This document shows, one piece after another, positions 44,490 through 56,262 of a stretch of DNA of 64,000 nt. Source of the stretch: Aldrovandia affinis (Eukaryota > Chordata > Actinopteri > Notacanthiformes > Halosauridae); assembly GCA_029706075.1 (NCBI GenBank), contig JAINUG010000018.1, positions 3,247,001 to 3,311,000 on the forward strand, read 5' to 3'. The notes under the pieces are model-generated. The model saw only the letters and a program-made list of their open reading frames with translations, made no database searches and had not been told where the DNA came from. Position 1 is the stretch's first letter; each line of letters opens with the position of its first letter. The position numbers and the translations under genes were made by a program.

Positions 44490-44986
44490 CACTGCCTGGT
44501 CCAAAAAAAAGTCACCACCTGGATTTAACTAAGCAAATAGGTAAGAGCCTTCCATTGGATAATAGTTGGTCAGGTCTAGGTTCAGCAACGTTATGTGCCC
44601 AAAGAATGAGGTCAGCTGACTACCTGAATATACTGAATGACCAGGTTTTTCCATCAATTGATTTTTTCTTCCCTGATGGCACGGGCATATTCCAAGATGA
44701 CAATGCCACGATTCATCGGGCTCAAATTGTGAAAGAGTGGTTCAGGGAGCATGAGACATCATTTTCACACATGGATTGGCCACCACAGAGTCCAGACCTT
44801 AACCCCATTGAGAATCTTTGGGATGTGCTGGAGAAGACTTTGCGCAGTGGTCCGACTCTCCCATCATCAATACAAGATCTTGGACTAATTAATGCAACTC
44901 TGGACGGAAATAAATGTTGTGACATTGCAGAAGCTGGTGGTCCAACTAAATATTAGAGTGTGTGACTTTTTTTGGGACGGGCAGTG
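44490..44986 (+). mobile_element. Internally deleted Tc1/mariner element, DD36E-like
   Basis: The left end CACTGCCTGGTCCAAAAAAA and right end TTTTTTTGGGACGGGCAGTG are inverted repeats flanked by TA (44488-44489 and 44987-44988). The 497-bp body keeps only the C-terminal half of a transposase. This is a different family from the elements at 3.4 and 45.2 kb, judging by ends and residue spacing. Confidence 0.93.
44555..44956 (+). pseudogene. C-terminal part of a Tc1-type transposase
   Basis: The frame has 133 codons. It contains [18 protein letters not shown] with the second catalytic Asp (residue 49) and [16 protein letters not shown] with the catalytic Glu (residue 86). Thirty-six residues separate them, against 34 in the canonical Tc1 at 3.4 kb, so this belongs to a DD36E-like lineage if the alignment is right. 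The DNA-binding domain and first catalytic Asp are missing through internal deletion, so it is inactive. Confidence 0.85.
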
Positions 44987-45196
44987 TATATTATTGTTGG
45001 ATGGTGCAAATATTTTCATGATGCACTGTGTTTTACAGATGTCCATATTATTTATATATTTCTTGTGGCTGCACGTTTCATAATTTAAGCATGTGTATTG
45101 AAAATCTGATTAAAATGTGCAAAAAATGATTGTCAACTAATACTTTAGTTCATTAATCAGTCCAATTAATAGATTAGTCCATACAGCTTATAACTA

Positions 45197-45887
45197 CAGT
45201 GGGTATATCAAGTATTCACCCCTTACTTTTTTACTTCATGCAGTCAAAATAGATTTTTGATCAACACAAAATGTTCTATGATGTCAAATAAAATAAAAAA
45301 CTGTAATTAATTACAACTTTAAAAAAACGGACAATAATTGATTCCGTAAGTATTCACCCTCCTTGACTTAATACCCCCTTGCACATTAGCACACTAGTGT
45401 GTACATTGCACACTAAAATGTTCGCCCATTCTTCTTTACAAAATTGCATGAGGCCCATCAGGTTGGAAGGGGACCATTGGTGAACAGACATTTTCAGATC
45501 TTTTCACAGATTCTTAATGGGATGGAGGTCTCAGTCCTCATCCAACCTGATGAAGCTTGAGCAATTTTGTCAGAAGAATGAACAGAAACTGCAGTAGTCA
45601 GATGTGCAAAGCTGGTAGAGGTTTACCCAAATAGACTCAGAGCTGTAATTGCAGCTAAAGGTGCTTCTGCCAAGTATTAAGTCAAGGGGGGGTGAATATT
45701 GAATATTAAATTATCTGCTTTATATTTGTAATTAATTAAGAAAAAACCTTAGAGTTTAATTTTTTTTTAATTTGACATTATAGAGTATTTTGTGCTGATC
45801 AGTGGCAATAAATCCAAATTAAATCCATATTGATTCCAAGAAGTAAGAAAATAAATTGTGAAAAATGCATTATTTTTATACCCATTG
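45197..45887 (+). mobile_element. Internally deleted Tc1 element with long inverted repeats
   Basis: It starts CAGTGGGTATA and ends TATACCCATTG, flanked by TA (45195-45196, 45888-45889). Arms of about 150 bp pair through TTGATCAACACAAAATGTTC, ATGATGTCAAATAAAATAAA and TAATTAATTACAA. Between the arms is a scrap of transposase C-terminus (KLVEVYPNRLRAVIAAK at about 45609-45660) and upstream CAACCTGATGAAGC-type Tc1 sequence. A detached right arm of the same family lies at 34.99 kb. Confidence 0.92.
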
Positions 45888-45889
45888 TA

Positions 45890-46924
45890 TATATACAGTA
45901 TATAAAATGCAAACTCCAAGTGTAAAAAGGATGCAGCTGAATGACACAAGAAATTGACAATATTTTCTATTTCTTTATTACTGAAGTGGAAGCCGTGAAA
46001 TGAGTTGGGAAGGGTTTATTATATCATGGTGACCTGGTCTATTTACATTGAGTGGAGCTCTTTTCCAGGGCAAGGCCACGTTAAGCATTTTAATGATCTC
46101 CCTATGCATTTCAGGAACTCAAAGCCATACTCCCCCTTATCCTTTCCAGTTCATTACATCCTCACCCGCTATGCATTATTCTGCTTTGCACACTCCTGAC
46201 TCCTGGGGGAGATGTATTGGTTGAAACGTTTTAACCCCCTTTACTTTTTAAAGTGACTGTTTATTGCTGTATTTCTGTGCCCAGTTTACTTCCTCCCCAC
46301 ATGGCTCCTATACACAAACACAGTGCACGTGCACACATAAACACACTGACACATAGGTTTATGCCCTGCTAAACCCTATGCATTTGGCAGTATTTAAAGG
46401 GAGACTTGTATCCATTTTGACCTTTTATCTGCTTTTGGAAGGGACATGAGTAAATCGAGTATGCAATCTAAATATGATACTTATTTGGGATTCGTTACTC
46501 AAAGTTAGGGACAAAACACTTCATGGTTTGTTTTAATATAGTGATCAATAACATGGTGATAAAATATTAATTTCATGTCCTGTGTTGACTTAATTTTTAT
46601 CCTAACACAACATTACATTATTGACTTTCTACCGTATGCAGATGCCCTTCAGATAGGTAGCTAGATTGCTTAACTCTACTTTTTCCATTTCAACACCTCC
46701 TGAACCCAGTTCATCACTATGCTCAAGAGTACAACAACAGTGCCACACCCCAGATTTTACTGTGCAAAGTTATGTTTACTGTATAAATAAAATTCCCAAA
46801 CCACCTTGACACACTTACACCAAAAAGCCCTTCTTTAAAAGATTACTGACAAAATGACTGAAAGCAGATGAGTAGCACAAAGTGTCCCAGGTCAGAGTTC
46901 TATGGTTTCATAATTTACTTATTT
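45890..46924. other. Non-coding sequence
   Basis: AT-rich, no gene or repeat recognised. Confidence 0.5.
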
Positions 46925-47215
46925 TTTAAATACTTTTTTTGCCTTTTTCTCCAAACTTGGAATACCCAATCATATTCCAAGCCACACTCAACACACTCTC
47001 CTCTGAAACACGTGATGTCAGCCGCCGCCTTATTTTCACGCCACAGTCTGCAAATTAAGCTTGCACAGACATGAGGCAGAGAATGATACTTTGTGCTCAG
47101 CTTTATACTGGCAGACTGTGGGCACCCAAATAACCAGCAGGGCTTGCTGGTGTGTGATGAGGCATGGACCACCCAGCCAACTGAATCCCTCCCTCTCTGG
47201 GCTACCGCCGATTAT
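46925..47215 (-). mobile_element. Family-1 SINE, minus strand, diverged
   Basis: TTTTTCTCCAAACTTGGAAT followed by ACCCAATCATATTCC is the reverse of the family-1 SINE 3' end. The far end (CTCTGGGCTACCGCCGATTATG near 47198) matches the reverse of the ..GGCGGCGATTGG.. body block only loosely. It is an older copy. Confidence 0.55.
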
Positions 47216-47394
47216 GCATCTTCAGACTCCACAACCACTGATTTTCTATATAATTAAACTCATTGCCATGACCACTGTATACATGTATAATCAAAAACTA
47301 ACTTTTCTCTCCTTGTGTTATGGGTATTTTGTGCAGCGGTCTACAGTGATATATGTTGTATTGTTACTTTATTGAGCTCTTCTGCTAGCTGTGA

Positions 47395-47480
47395 TTGCTC
47401 TTGCCATGTTTAAATGCACTTTTGGTAAGTTGCTCTAGATAAGAGCATCTGCTAAAGGGCAAAAATGTAATGTAAAAAAA
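47395..47480 (+). mobile_element. L2/SINE-type 3' tail fragment
   Basis: GGTAAGTTGCTCTAGATAAG followed by AGCATCTGCTAAAGGGC and AATGTAATGTAAA matches the shared L2/SINE tail at 27.8, 34.5 and 56.1 kb. Only the tail is recognisable. It directly abuts the minisatellite that follows. Confidence 0.75.
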
Positions 47481-47485
47481 CTGTT

Positions 47486-47740
47486 TTAACAGAATGCAGA
47501 CCATGGGGCTCATCCACACACTAGAACAGTGCCTTAACAGAATGCAGACCGTGGGGCTCATCCAAATACTAGAACAGTGCCTTAACAGGATGCAGACCAT
47601 GGGGCTCATCCACACACTAGAACAGTGCCTTAACAAGATGCAGACTGTAGGGCTCAACCACACACGAGAACAGTGCCTTAACAGGATGCAGGATGTGGGG
47701 CTCATTCACACACTAGAACAGTGCCTTAAGAGAATGAGCC
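47486..47740. repeat. 48-bp minisatellite, five full units plus a partial
   Basis: Five consecutive 48-bp units fill 47486-47725 exactly, each starting TTAACA(G/A)(A/G)ATGCAG and ending ACTAGAACAGTGCC with few changes. A sixth partial unit, TTAAGAGAATG, follows. Because 48 is divisible by 3 and the unit lacks stops in one frame on each strand, both strands stay open (a 16-residue protein repeat either way). This explains the 98- and 106-codon frames, and I do not regard these as genes. Confidence 0.95.
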
Positions 47741-48099
47741 ACCAGCAGCCCACGGTCACCAACCGGGGCATGGGTGATTTGATCACTTAATGGGCTCCTG
47801 TTTGGTGAGGATGGTAACGAAAACGCACCTGAACAGTAGCATAATTGCTCATTTTCCCATCCCAAATTGAATATTTCTCACAGTTTGGTAGTTTTATGGC
47901 TGACAATGAAGCCATTTGTAATAAGATGGGTTTGGCAGCACAATGCGGGGGAGTATTATGCAATATAAACAGGCACTGTGCAAGTTGTGATCTTTTAGAC
48001 CTTTTAGTCTTTTAGACCACCTCTTACTAACCTATAGTCTAGTTTGGTGATATTATTAATTGGCACATATGAACAGAAAGGGTAGATATGTGCCAAATA

Positions 48100-48274
48100 C
48101 CCCATTGCCCAAGACCCCTTTGTTTATTTTTGTATAGGATTTATTAAATCAATTAAAGGTTAGATTTCTCTCATATTGTGAGTGTAAGATCAAGCTGATG
48201 AATAACAAGTACATTTTTTCATAGCCTTTTTTGCTCATCTTTACCAAGGGTGGAAATAATTCTGGAGGGCACTG
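48100..48274 (+). mobile_element. Tc1/mariner right-end fragment
   Basis: The segment ends AATTCTGGAGGGCACTG followed by TA. The upstream words TTTGCTCATCTTTACCAAGG and ATGAATAACAAGTACATTT are typical of the right arm of a vertebrate Tc1 family. No matching left end is seen, so it is a one-ended relic; the left limit is approximate. Confidence 0.65.
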
Positions 48275-48276
48275 TA

Positions 48277-49151
48277 TATTATCTACACCCATATAATTGT
48301 GTAAGATACGTGTTTTTAAAAATATATATACTATGCATGTATGTATGTGCACTGGTTTCTTATTTTGATTGCAAAGGGGAGGAGAGACTTTATAACAAGG
48401 AATAATAACTAACGGAATATAATGAAGGTATTGCTGATGATATTGGTGAGCTGTAGGGGATCATATCTGTATTTCATACTGGGTCTCCTCACCCAATACC
48501 TCTGCAAGCTTCACAATAACTTCACATTCTCAGAAATGAGTCTTCTGTTGTGTGCTGTAATTTTGCAACTGTGTGGATTTTGGATGGCCTTATTCCAGGA
48601 AAAGTATCCATGTAATGCAGCCTTGCAATCTATGTACCCTCTTGCTCTATATTATCTAATGGAGCCGTTCTGCTAAAGTGCACTGCCTTGCTCAAGGGTA
48701 AAGCTGGGTCCCAGGTGGAATCTGAAAGCCAAGGAATGGTAATGACTCACCAATGCTAATGTGAGCACATTGAACATGCAATAAAAAAATATTTAACATT
48801 CATAGGCTGCATTACCCCAAGAAAGAAACATAGTGTGCATAGAAACATAGTGAAATTCAATCTTTAATTTTCAATTTGTCTATGAGTTTCTGAATGTGTA
48901 TTTACTGTCAGCACTAACTGGCTGCCAAGTCATTCTCCCCCTGTAATATGGACAGAAAAGATGTTCCTCGGTACATCAAAGATACTCAATTAAATCTCAA
49001 TTAAAATTGATGCCATATGCAGTAATTATGTAAAAACTTTGTGAGTGCTTATCTTACACAAACCTACATTTTGCGACCTCCAATATTTTTATGCAGAGCT
49101 GAGGTCACAGATCATCTAAAAGAAACATAAAAGCGAAATAAGGCATATACC
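48277..49151. other. Non-coding sequence
   Basis: No gene recognised. An 84-codon frame at 48422-48676 is hydrophobic and AT-rich without family motifs. Confidence 0.5.
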
Positions 49152-50540
49152 AGAATGGACCGATTCTGAGGGCTAGATTTACTAAGGTCACAGCACAAAG
49201 ACAGTTGCTATTTTATTGCGACTACTTTGCAGTCACAAATTAACAACCAATTTACTAAGACTGGTTGTAATTACGCAATCAAATAAATGAAACGCCCTCA
49301 TTCGCCATTTGCGGTAGGATGCACCCATTAAAAGGGTCCGAAACACTATGGCATGCTCACATGTCCAAATCACGCCAAGAAATGGATATGCAGAAACCAG
49401 GCACAAGTAGTGAGGGAACAACGAGAAAAGGAAAATGTAACCCTAGGTACAGATCAGGAAATAGAGGCATTGGTCATTGAGATACAGCGTCACAATGCTG
49501 TATTACAGTATAAAAAACAACACCAATGGAGAAGAAATAAATGTGACATAAATGTGACATCACAAAATTAATTAATGAATTAGGTACAACAAAACAAACA
49601 GTAGTTGAATAAAACAAACAACCAATGATGTAAAGAAAATATGACATGAAGGTATATTAGAATAAGAATAAAGAATATAAACAGTGAAAACTTGTGAGGT
49701 CAGAAGGCCACAGAGCGTCTGAAATTAAAACTGTATTCTCAATTCATTCTATACCCTCCTGACCAGCATACACACAATCAGATAATTGTTCAAATTCAGA
49801 ACTGTGTTTCAGAACTAGCAGACTGCTAGGTGATTTTTTTTGTTGACAAAGTGGTCAATAAAAATCCTGTGTCATTTCATATAATTTTATTTTAGGTTCT
49901 AGTAAACAATATGTATGCTATATAGAATATATATTTAACATTCTGACTTGGCTGTTTGTAGATACAGGCATTCTTGATAATAAAGCTGTCGTGACATGAA
50001 CCGGTGTACTTTCCAATAACATTTGTGATGATTTGTTTTGCATCGCTGGGACAGTGACTAGCACCTCAGAAAGTGCAATACAAAACTTGAATTGTGAAGC
50101 GCTCATAAAATACTGTCTGGCTTCAAGAGTCCTTAAAATGATCATGCACAGAGGAGAGTCACAATTAAGGCATGTTTTAGTAAATTGGACAGAATACTCA
50201 ATCGACCTAATTTACAAAATCTCTACCCTGTTTTAGTGCGTTCACTCCATGTATACATATGCATGAACAGATTTAACTATTCATCTAAAGGAAATTCGTA
50301 AAGTGACTTAACCCCCGCAAATTACATCTTAATAATGATTGTACCACTTGCTACCACTTAGTAAATTTGATATTACATATTGCAACATTTTAGTAACTAC
50401 TCTTGCATTCGAAAAGCAGTCGCAATCCTTTAGTAAACCTGGCCTCGAGTTTGAACTGATGTGTTTTTAAGTAAAACTCAAAACAATGCATATGCAGGAA
50501 TGGACCGATTCAGAGTTTGAATTGCTGTGTTTTTGTTTTG
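49152..50540. repeat. Local duplication that preserves the empty Harbinger target site
   Basis: The word CAGAATGGACCGATTCTGAG left of the element and GAGTTTGAACTGATGTGTTT right of it are found joined in a second local copy at about 50497-50530 (GAATGGACCGATTCAGAG directly followed by TTTGAATTGCTGTG). A short tandem duplication therefore predates the insertion and acts as an internal empty-site control. Confidence 0.8.
49171..50446 (+). mobile_element. PIF/Harbinger-type element, 1.28 kb, with Myb/SANT-like remnant
   Basis: The left end GGCTAGATTTACTAAGG and right end CCTTTAGTAAACCTGGCC are imperfect inverted repeats. The flanks carry a 3-bp GAG (49168-49170, 50447-50449), the 3-bp duplication size of Harbinger. 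Inside, a frame near 49440-49520 reads GTDQEIEALVIEIQRHNAVL, resembling the helix of the Myb/SANT-like accessory protein of Harbinger elements. Internal sequence at 49.68-49.81 kb matches the relic at 18.5 kb in reverse. The transposase itself is not recognised. Confidence 0.72.
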
Positions 50541-53500
50541 CATTTTTAATGTCTCTGTGCCTCAGCAGATAAACCGTGAACCCTGTGATGTGTGCGCTGC
50601 TTGCAGGGGGTTGAGGGGGAGAAGACGACAGTGTTGTCTCACTCTCACACGTGACAGGTGGGCAGAAAGGAAGAGACGCTGTTTTGAGGTCACATCTGCA
50701 TCTCACGCCAGAGGTTCCAATTACTCACAGGAGCGGATGACTGACAGCTTGTGGAATGATGAAACTTGATTCCCTCTGCAAGAACGCGTGTGCACATGCA
50801 CGATCCCCCCCCTCAAGGACTCAACACCCAGACTACACACTGCAAAATGAAATGGGCACAATGCACACACAATGAATGATATTTTCTTTCTTTAAATACT
50901 GTTGTAACTTTTCTTGCTTTCTTACTCTATAAATGCCTTATCTTATTTGTTTGGTACTATCTTTTTATATGATAAAATATTTTCTTGCTAGAAATTGTAC
51001 TGCCCATTACTTGATGTGTTTAGATTGGGAAGTTTTAGAAATGTAATTTACAGGTCACCAAAGTTCCTTTGACCCAATATTTGCACCCCTCTAGTTTCGT
51101 TATTGGAAAGCTTTCCGTCTGTGAGTGGTGTAAGCCTTTGATGCAGGAGTGGACTAGCAAAAGAGAACCAGAATGGGAGAGACATCTCCCGGAGAAGAGG
51201 AAACATCCATTCCACAGCTCTTCAGTGCTTTCCTATCCTTGAGTATGCATATTTTAAGATCATATCTGGAGATCTGATTTACATTCATTCCTCAGGCCTT
51301 CCTAAGAAGCCATCCTCTTTCAGAAGTCAATATGTTATTAGGAGCTGCAGTGTCAAGTAGTTTTTACTGCAATAGAGATTGGGATTGCATTTTTCTGTAT
51401 GTATGTCTGGGTGGGATCATTCTGCCTTTGAGTGAGTTATTCCATCGTCAAAATAAATCCAGATGTATAACAGGTTATAGAATGTGTAAGATCATAAATC
51501 ATTTGGAATAAAGTATCCAATGTGCTCCTCGTTTTTGGTGTCTATGTTTAAACTGCATTATTGTTTTAGTTTTTTTAGTTTTTTTAAGATCAATTAAATG
51601 TTTACCTGTCATTCCAGGAAAGGGAATCTTTATGTGAAAATGGCTCTGTAATGCTCTGCACCTGTAATAAAAAAGTATTTTCACCTTAATTTATTAACTT
51701 ATTAAGTATGCACCATTAGCCACAATCCCATGTTGTCCTACTGCATAGCTACATAACAGTATAGATGATGCAGAAATGTATCCAAGTACAATTAATACAT
51801 AGCCATACCACTGTATGTCCAATACATTTCTGAAGATATTATTTTAGGCTTTTTGACAGAAGGTTGGCATTTAGCTTCTCTCAATATTTTTGTACTCTTG
51901 TAAATAAATAAAACAACAATTATGATAACAACATATTTCACATTGACAGCTAACATTAAACAGTACACGCTAGCTAACCAGCTAATGTAATAAATCGCAT
52001 GCTGTTTGGAAAACAAAAATGTTAGAAATGGTACACATGGCTCGAAGGTTAAATTAACACATTGCTCATGAGGGATTATGTTTGCAGCCAGGACAGTTTC
52101 CTATTGTGTCTAGTTATCTACATTCTATATTACAAATTAAATAAGACACTTTGTTTTGATACTTTTCTATAACATCTCAGTGACCACGTGTATTTAGCAA
52201 CTAACCCCAACATTTGCTTTAGTACTTTTCTTAAATTCAGACATGCATTTAAATGACATCACACTGCCAGGCACACAATACTTGACCATATTAAAATAAA
52301 AATAGACACACACATAGAATAAAGTTACAATGTTTGGAAAAGAAAGTGATCTTCATTATAAATAGCTTTTCTCCAAAGAACACAGTTGCCAATTTGATGG
52401 GTTTTTACATTGTGTAGTTTTGTTGAAACAATATTTACAATGCTTACTGATATGTATCTCATCCTGCCATGCCTTCACACTGTCACTAACAAACAAACAA
52501 ATAAAAAAAAAAAAAAAATAATAAGAGCTAGCTTAGCTAGCTATGTTCAAATAACTTTAGGTAATTATCATTTTTATATTGCTAACATTTATATTATTAG
52601 GTTTAGAAATTAACAAAGCTGAATGTATACTGCTTGATACTTTTGCTTCCACTGTTGGCATGTGTGAAAGCTACTGTGCGATTGACAAGTTAGAATTCTC
52701 CTCTGAATTTTAGGTTTGCCTTTGCAAGTCTCCATTGCATCACTCACACCTGGAGATTGTCTGAGACCTGCCAAGACATAATTACAGAGCTCTAAGGTGC
52801 TCTCTGTCATTCTGTCATGATTATATTCAATTGGAATATATGAGTTTGTTTCATCACAGTAGCCCCCTGTGATTATGTGGGCATGTATCAAGACCTCACT
52901 CTCACAAACATACATTAAGGGGCTAAGCCTGTCTACCAATGAGGAGCTACAAAATGCAAAATGTAATATGTATTACAGAAGACAGTGTCTAAAGTAATTG
53001 TAATGCAAATATTGTAAAATTAGTTTAGCAGATAGGATTGATTCACTCATTCATTTGTTAGACATGTAAGAAGAAACATGCCATTTATGTTCATGTTCAA
53101 ACAAAAATAATTCACAATTTACAACAGAATGTCTCAACGTTGATGTCTGTCCCCATTCTTTTCTATGTACTTACCTTGGGATTACATGGTTCATGTCTTC
53201 TTTGTTGAACATATCGATAACACAGTAGGCTTCAAAATGACCACAACATATGCAATGTTAGACAGCTTTGTTTATTTAAAAAACACATTCGTTAACAAAC
53301 CGTTGCCTACCTGTATTAATTCTTATAGTTAGAAGTGTGAGGTCAGATTGATGCACATATGGGAAATGTAAATCATTGGAAAATATTAATTTCCTAAGCA
53401 AATAATAATACGTATTATAGACTTTCAGTTCTGTAAAAAGTGTCATGACAATAACTTTTCATTAAAAAAGTACTTTCAGAAAAAAAGGTGGTTTAATTGG

Positions 53501-53865
53501 TGGTTTAACCTACAGTAGCTCATAAATGTGATGTAAAAGTTAGAAAAATGCTGTAGAGTATATCATTTTGAATTCCTAAATAATTATTTTGACTTTGAGT
53601 TCTTATTATGCCGGTCTAAGACTGAAGCAAGCTGTGCTTTAACTATAGTTGTGTTTGATTTAATAAAATATATTTTTAATACCTTTGACTCACAATTAAA
53701 AACCGAGTTTTGAAATGTGATGCTTGGCCTTTAAAGTTGAGGAAGAAGAAAGTGAACATAAAAAGTCCTCATAATGAGAATGCAAAATACACCTTTCCAC
53801 CTGTCGAGAACTCTCACTGCTACCAGCCGGAAGCTGACACCGTGCTGAGCTCTTCAGTTGAAAGG
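50541..53865. other. Non-coding sequence
   Basis: More than 3 kb without a recognised gene or transposon. Frames up to about 109 codons (52610-52939, minus) have no motif. An A-run with AATAA lies at 52500-52525. Confidence 0.5.
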
Positions 53866-53902
53866 TGGGGGGAGGGGGAGCGGGAGGGGGAGGGGGAGGG
53901 GG
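53866..53902 (+). repeat. G-rich (GGGGGA)n tract, quadruplex-prone
   Basis: At least five runs of three or more G separated by single A or AGC spacers, all within 37 bp, fit the standard G-quadruplex pattern on the plus strand. A Gly-Glu repeat in an overlapping frame is a by-product. Confidence 0.85.
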
Positions 53903-56126
53903 ACTTTCAACAGAAAAAATATTCTCTGCATAAATTTCCTAAAACTGCAGCCAGTTCCTTAGTGCTTAGTGAAAGTTTTTATTTTTTCATGAGGCACTAT
54001 CCACACGTTCTATATGTGTTGACCTTGAAAACAAGAGGAACTTCATATGTTTGATACAGCACCTGACAGAACGCATAGGTGTTTATTTGGTCTGTTGTCT
54101 GTTCTCTCTTTTAGTATCCATACTACCTTAATCTGCTGTTCAGAAACTGTACTGTAGGCGATGGGCTTGATACAGCTGTCCATATTTACGTTTTGACTTA
54201 AATACAGTTATGCTTAATTCAACCTAGAAATGTTCTCCAAAGCAGTAAACCCAAGGGCAGTATTTGGTTGTATTTTTCAGAGAGAAAATCCAGATTTCAT
54301 GGAAAAGAATAATACAATATTGATGAATTTCTCTATATTTTATATTTTTAAATATTTGTTTCTGTAAAACCTTTTTGATTATTGATGTAGTTGAATTGGC
54401 TTGTTTTCTTTACATTCTAATGATCTGAACACCTATTTCAGGGCTTACTCCAATAAATAAATGAATGGGGAAATATGTAATAATGTAATACATCTTAAAC
54501 AAATATATTAGAATATTTTAAAATATTTAAATATTTAATAAACCTTAAATAAATAAATGGGGAAAATATACACCATGCATACACCCTGTGGATAAAAACA
54601 GTTATTCAGTATGAGTCAACTCTGTGAATTACAAGTTTTCCCCCATAACAATACCTTTGAATTTATTATTGACTAATCAAAATGTAGCAATAGTTGACAA
54701 GTAAAACAAGCAAATGTTACATATAGGATTTGAAAACTAAATGTTTGGTACCAATGAGCAGTCTGGTTATGGACAGCGAAACATTGGGAGCTTACCACTA
54801 ACCTTTTGTATCAAACAGCTTGCTCTTTTCCCTGACAGTTTGACAACAATGTTGACACGCTCTTTTGTATTATCAACAGGAGTTACAAAGTGTGTTGAAT
54901 AAGGAAGAAAGGCTTTAATATACTAAACACTTTCTGAGACACAAACAGTTGCAGGTCTGCACAAATATACAGACAGTTTCCTTTTCTTTGGGAAGTCCCC
55001 AGATGAAAAACGGACTGTCCTACATAACTGCCTGCCGACGCCTGGCATCCTTGTTCCTGAGCCGTTTTGTTCGTTTGCATGCCTTTCCTCCGGTGAAGAT
55101 GCCCTGCGCTGCCATCATCTCTAAGGCAACAGTCAGTTGCTCACCCCTGCCCCCTACTGTCTCCTTTCAGTATAGGAGTGCTGAGACTTTAATCTTGTCG
55201 TAAAGTCTCCTCTCTGAGTCGTTTGAAGAAGAAATGCTAGGTCGGCACAATTGAGCTTCTCTTCCAGAAGCAGCTGTAAGATCTACTGTAAGCGTATCAA
55301 TGCTATTCCCATCACTGAACCAGATCTCAGTCTGAAACCTCAGTCTGTTTAGCTATAATTTCTTTTTTTCATGATTTTTTTTTCTCTTTTCCAGATTGTA
55401 CAACAGCGGAGTCAAAACATTTGTGCACATGTTGATGCCTGTTTTTAAACACACAGTATATGAGTACTGATAGACAACATATTTTTGCATCACATTTTAT
55501 TCTTCTTTGATTCAGTGACATGTTATTGCATACGTTGCAGAAGCTCAATGTGTACTTCTCATTATAAAAGAATAATGAAAAATAACACTAGATCCATATA
55601 TATTCCAAATGTCCAAATTAACTTTAGTTAAAAATGTAAACATTCATTGTATATATAATTTTATTTTTCCTATGAATTAACGTGAAGGTACAATAGGCAC
55701 TTTGTGTTTTCTAATTGGATACCAGACCATAGTGCATGTATGAAAGTGTTCTGGCACAGATAATCACACACTTCCATTCTCTATGCTCCTTTTTATGTGC
55801 TTGAAGCTGGTCTACATAAGGAAAACCCTTATCATTATAGCATAAATACTATGCTATGCTGTGTCTTAATTTCATATTCTAGGCATGGGGGGGGGGAATG
55901 GGTTGATATGTGTCTTGTAAACGTAAATAGTTTTAGGTGATATTAGTAGGGGATCTGTTCTGGTGTAATTATTCAGAGTGCTACAGGCACACCGTTAATG
56001 TGGCTTTTGAAGTACTGTGCTTTTGTTATGTGGCACCATATATAACATGCTCCTCATCGAACCACCTCCTCATTTTACTCTAAGATTCTGCGCCATATAA
56101 TAATACAATATAATAATACAGTATGT
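53903..56126. other. Non-coding sequence
   Basis: AT-rich with no gene recognised. A slightly GC-richer part at 54960-55200 is open on the plus strand for 84 codons but has no motif. An isolated G-run of nine lies at 55889-55897. Confidence 0.5.
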
Positions 56127-56262
56127 GCCATTTAGCAGACGCTTTTATCAAAAGCGACTTACAGTAGTGAATGCATACTTTTTTCAGTATAGGTGGTCCC
56201 AGTGGAAATTGAACCCACAACCTCAGTGTTGCATACGCCATGCTCTACCTACTGAGCCATAA
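56127..56262 (-). mobile_element. tRNA-derived SINE with L2-like tail, minus strand
   Basis: On the minus strand it reads ATGGCTCAGTAGGTAGAGCA (A-box region), TGTGGGTTCAATTTCCACTG (B-box region) and CTGTAAGTCGCTTTTGATAA plus GCGTCTGCTAAATGGC. It is the same family and strand as the copy at 14.87 kb. Confidence 0.9.

Noticed and set aside
47385-47790. Repeat proteins of 98 and 106 residues on opposite strands
   Set aside because: Both come from a 48-bp minisatellite whose unit length is a multiple of three; opposite strands being equally open argues against coding.
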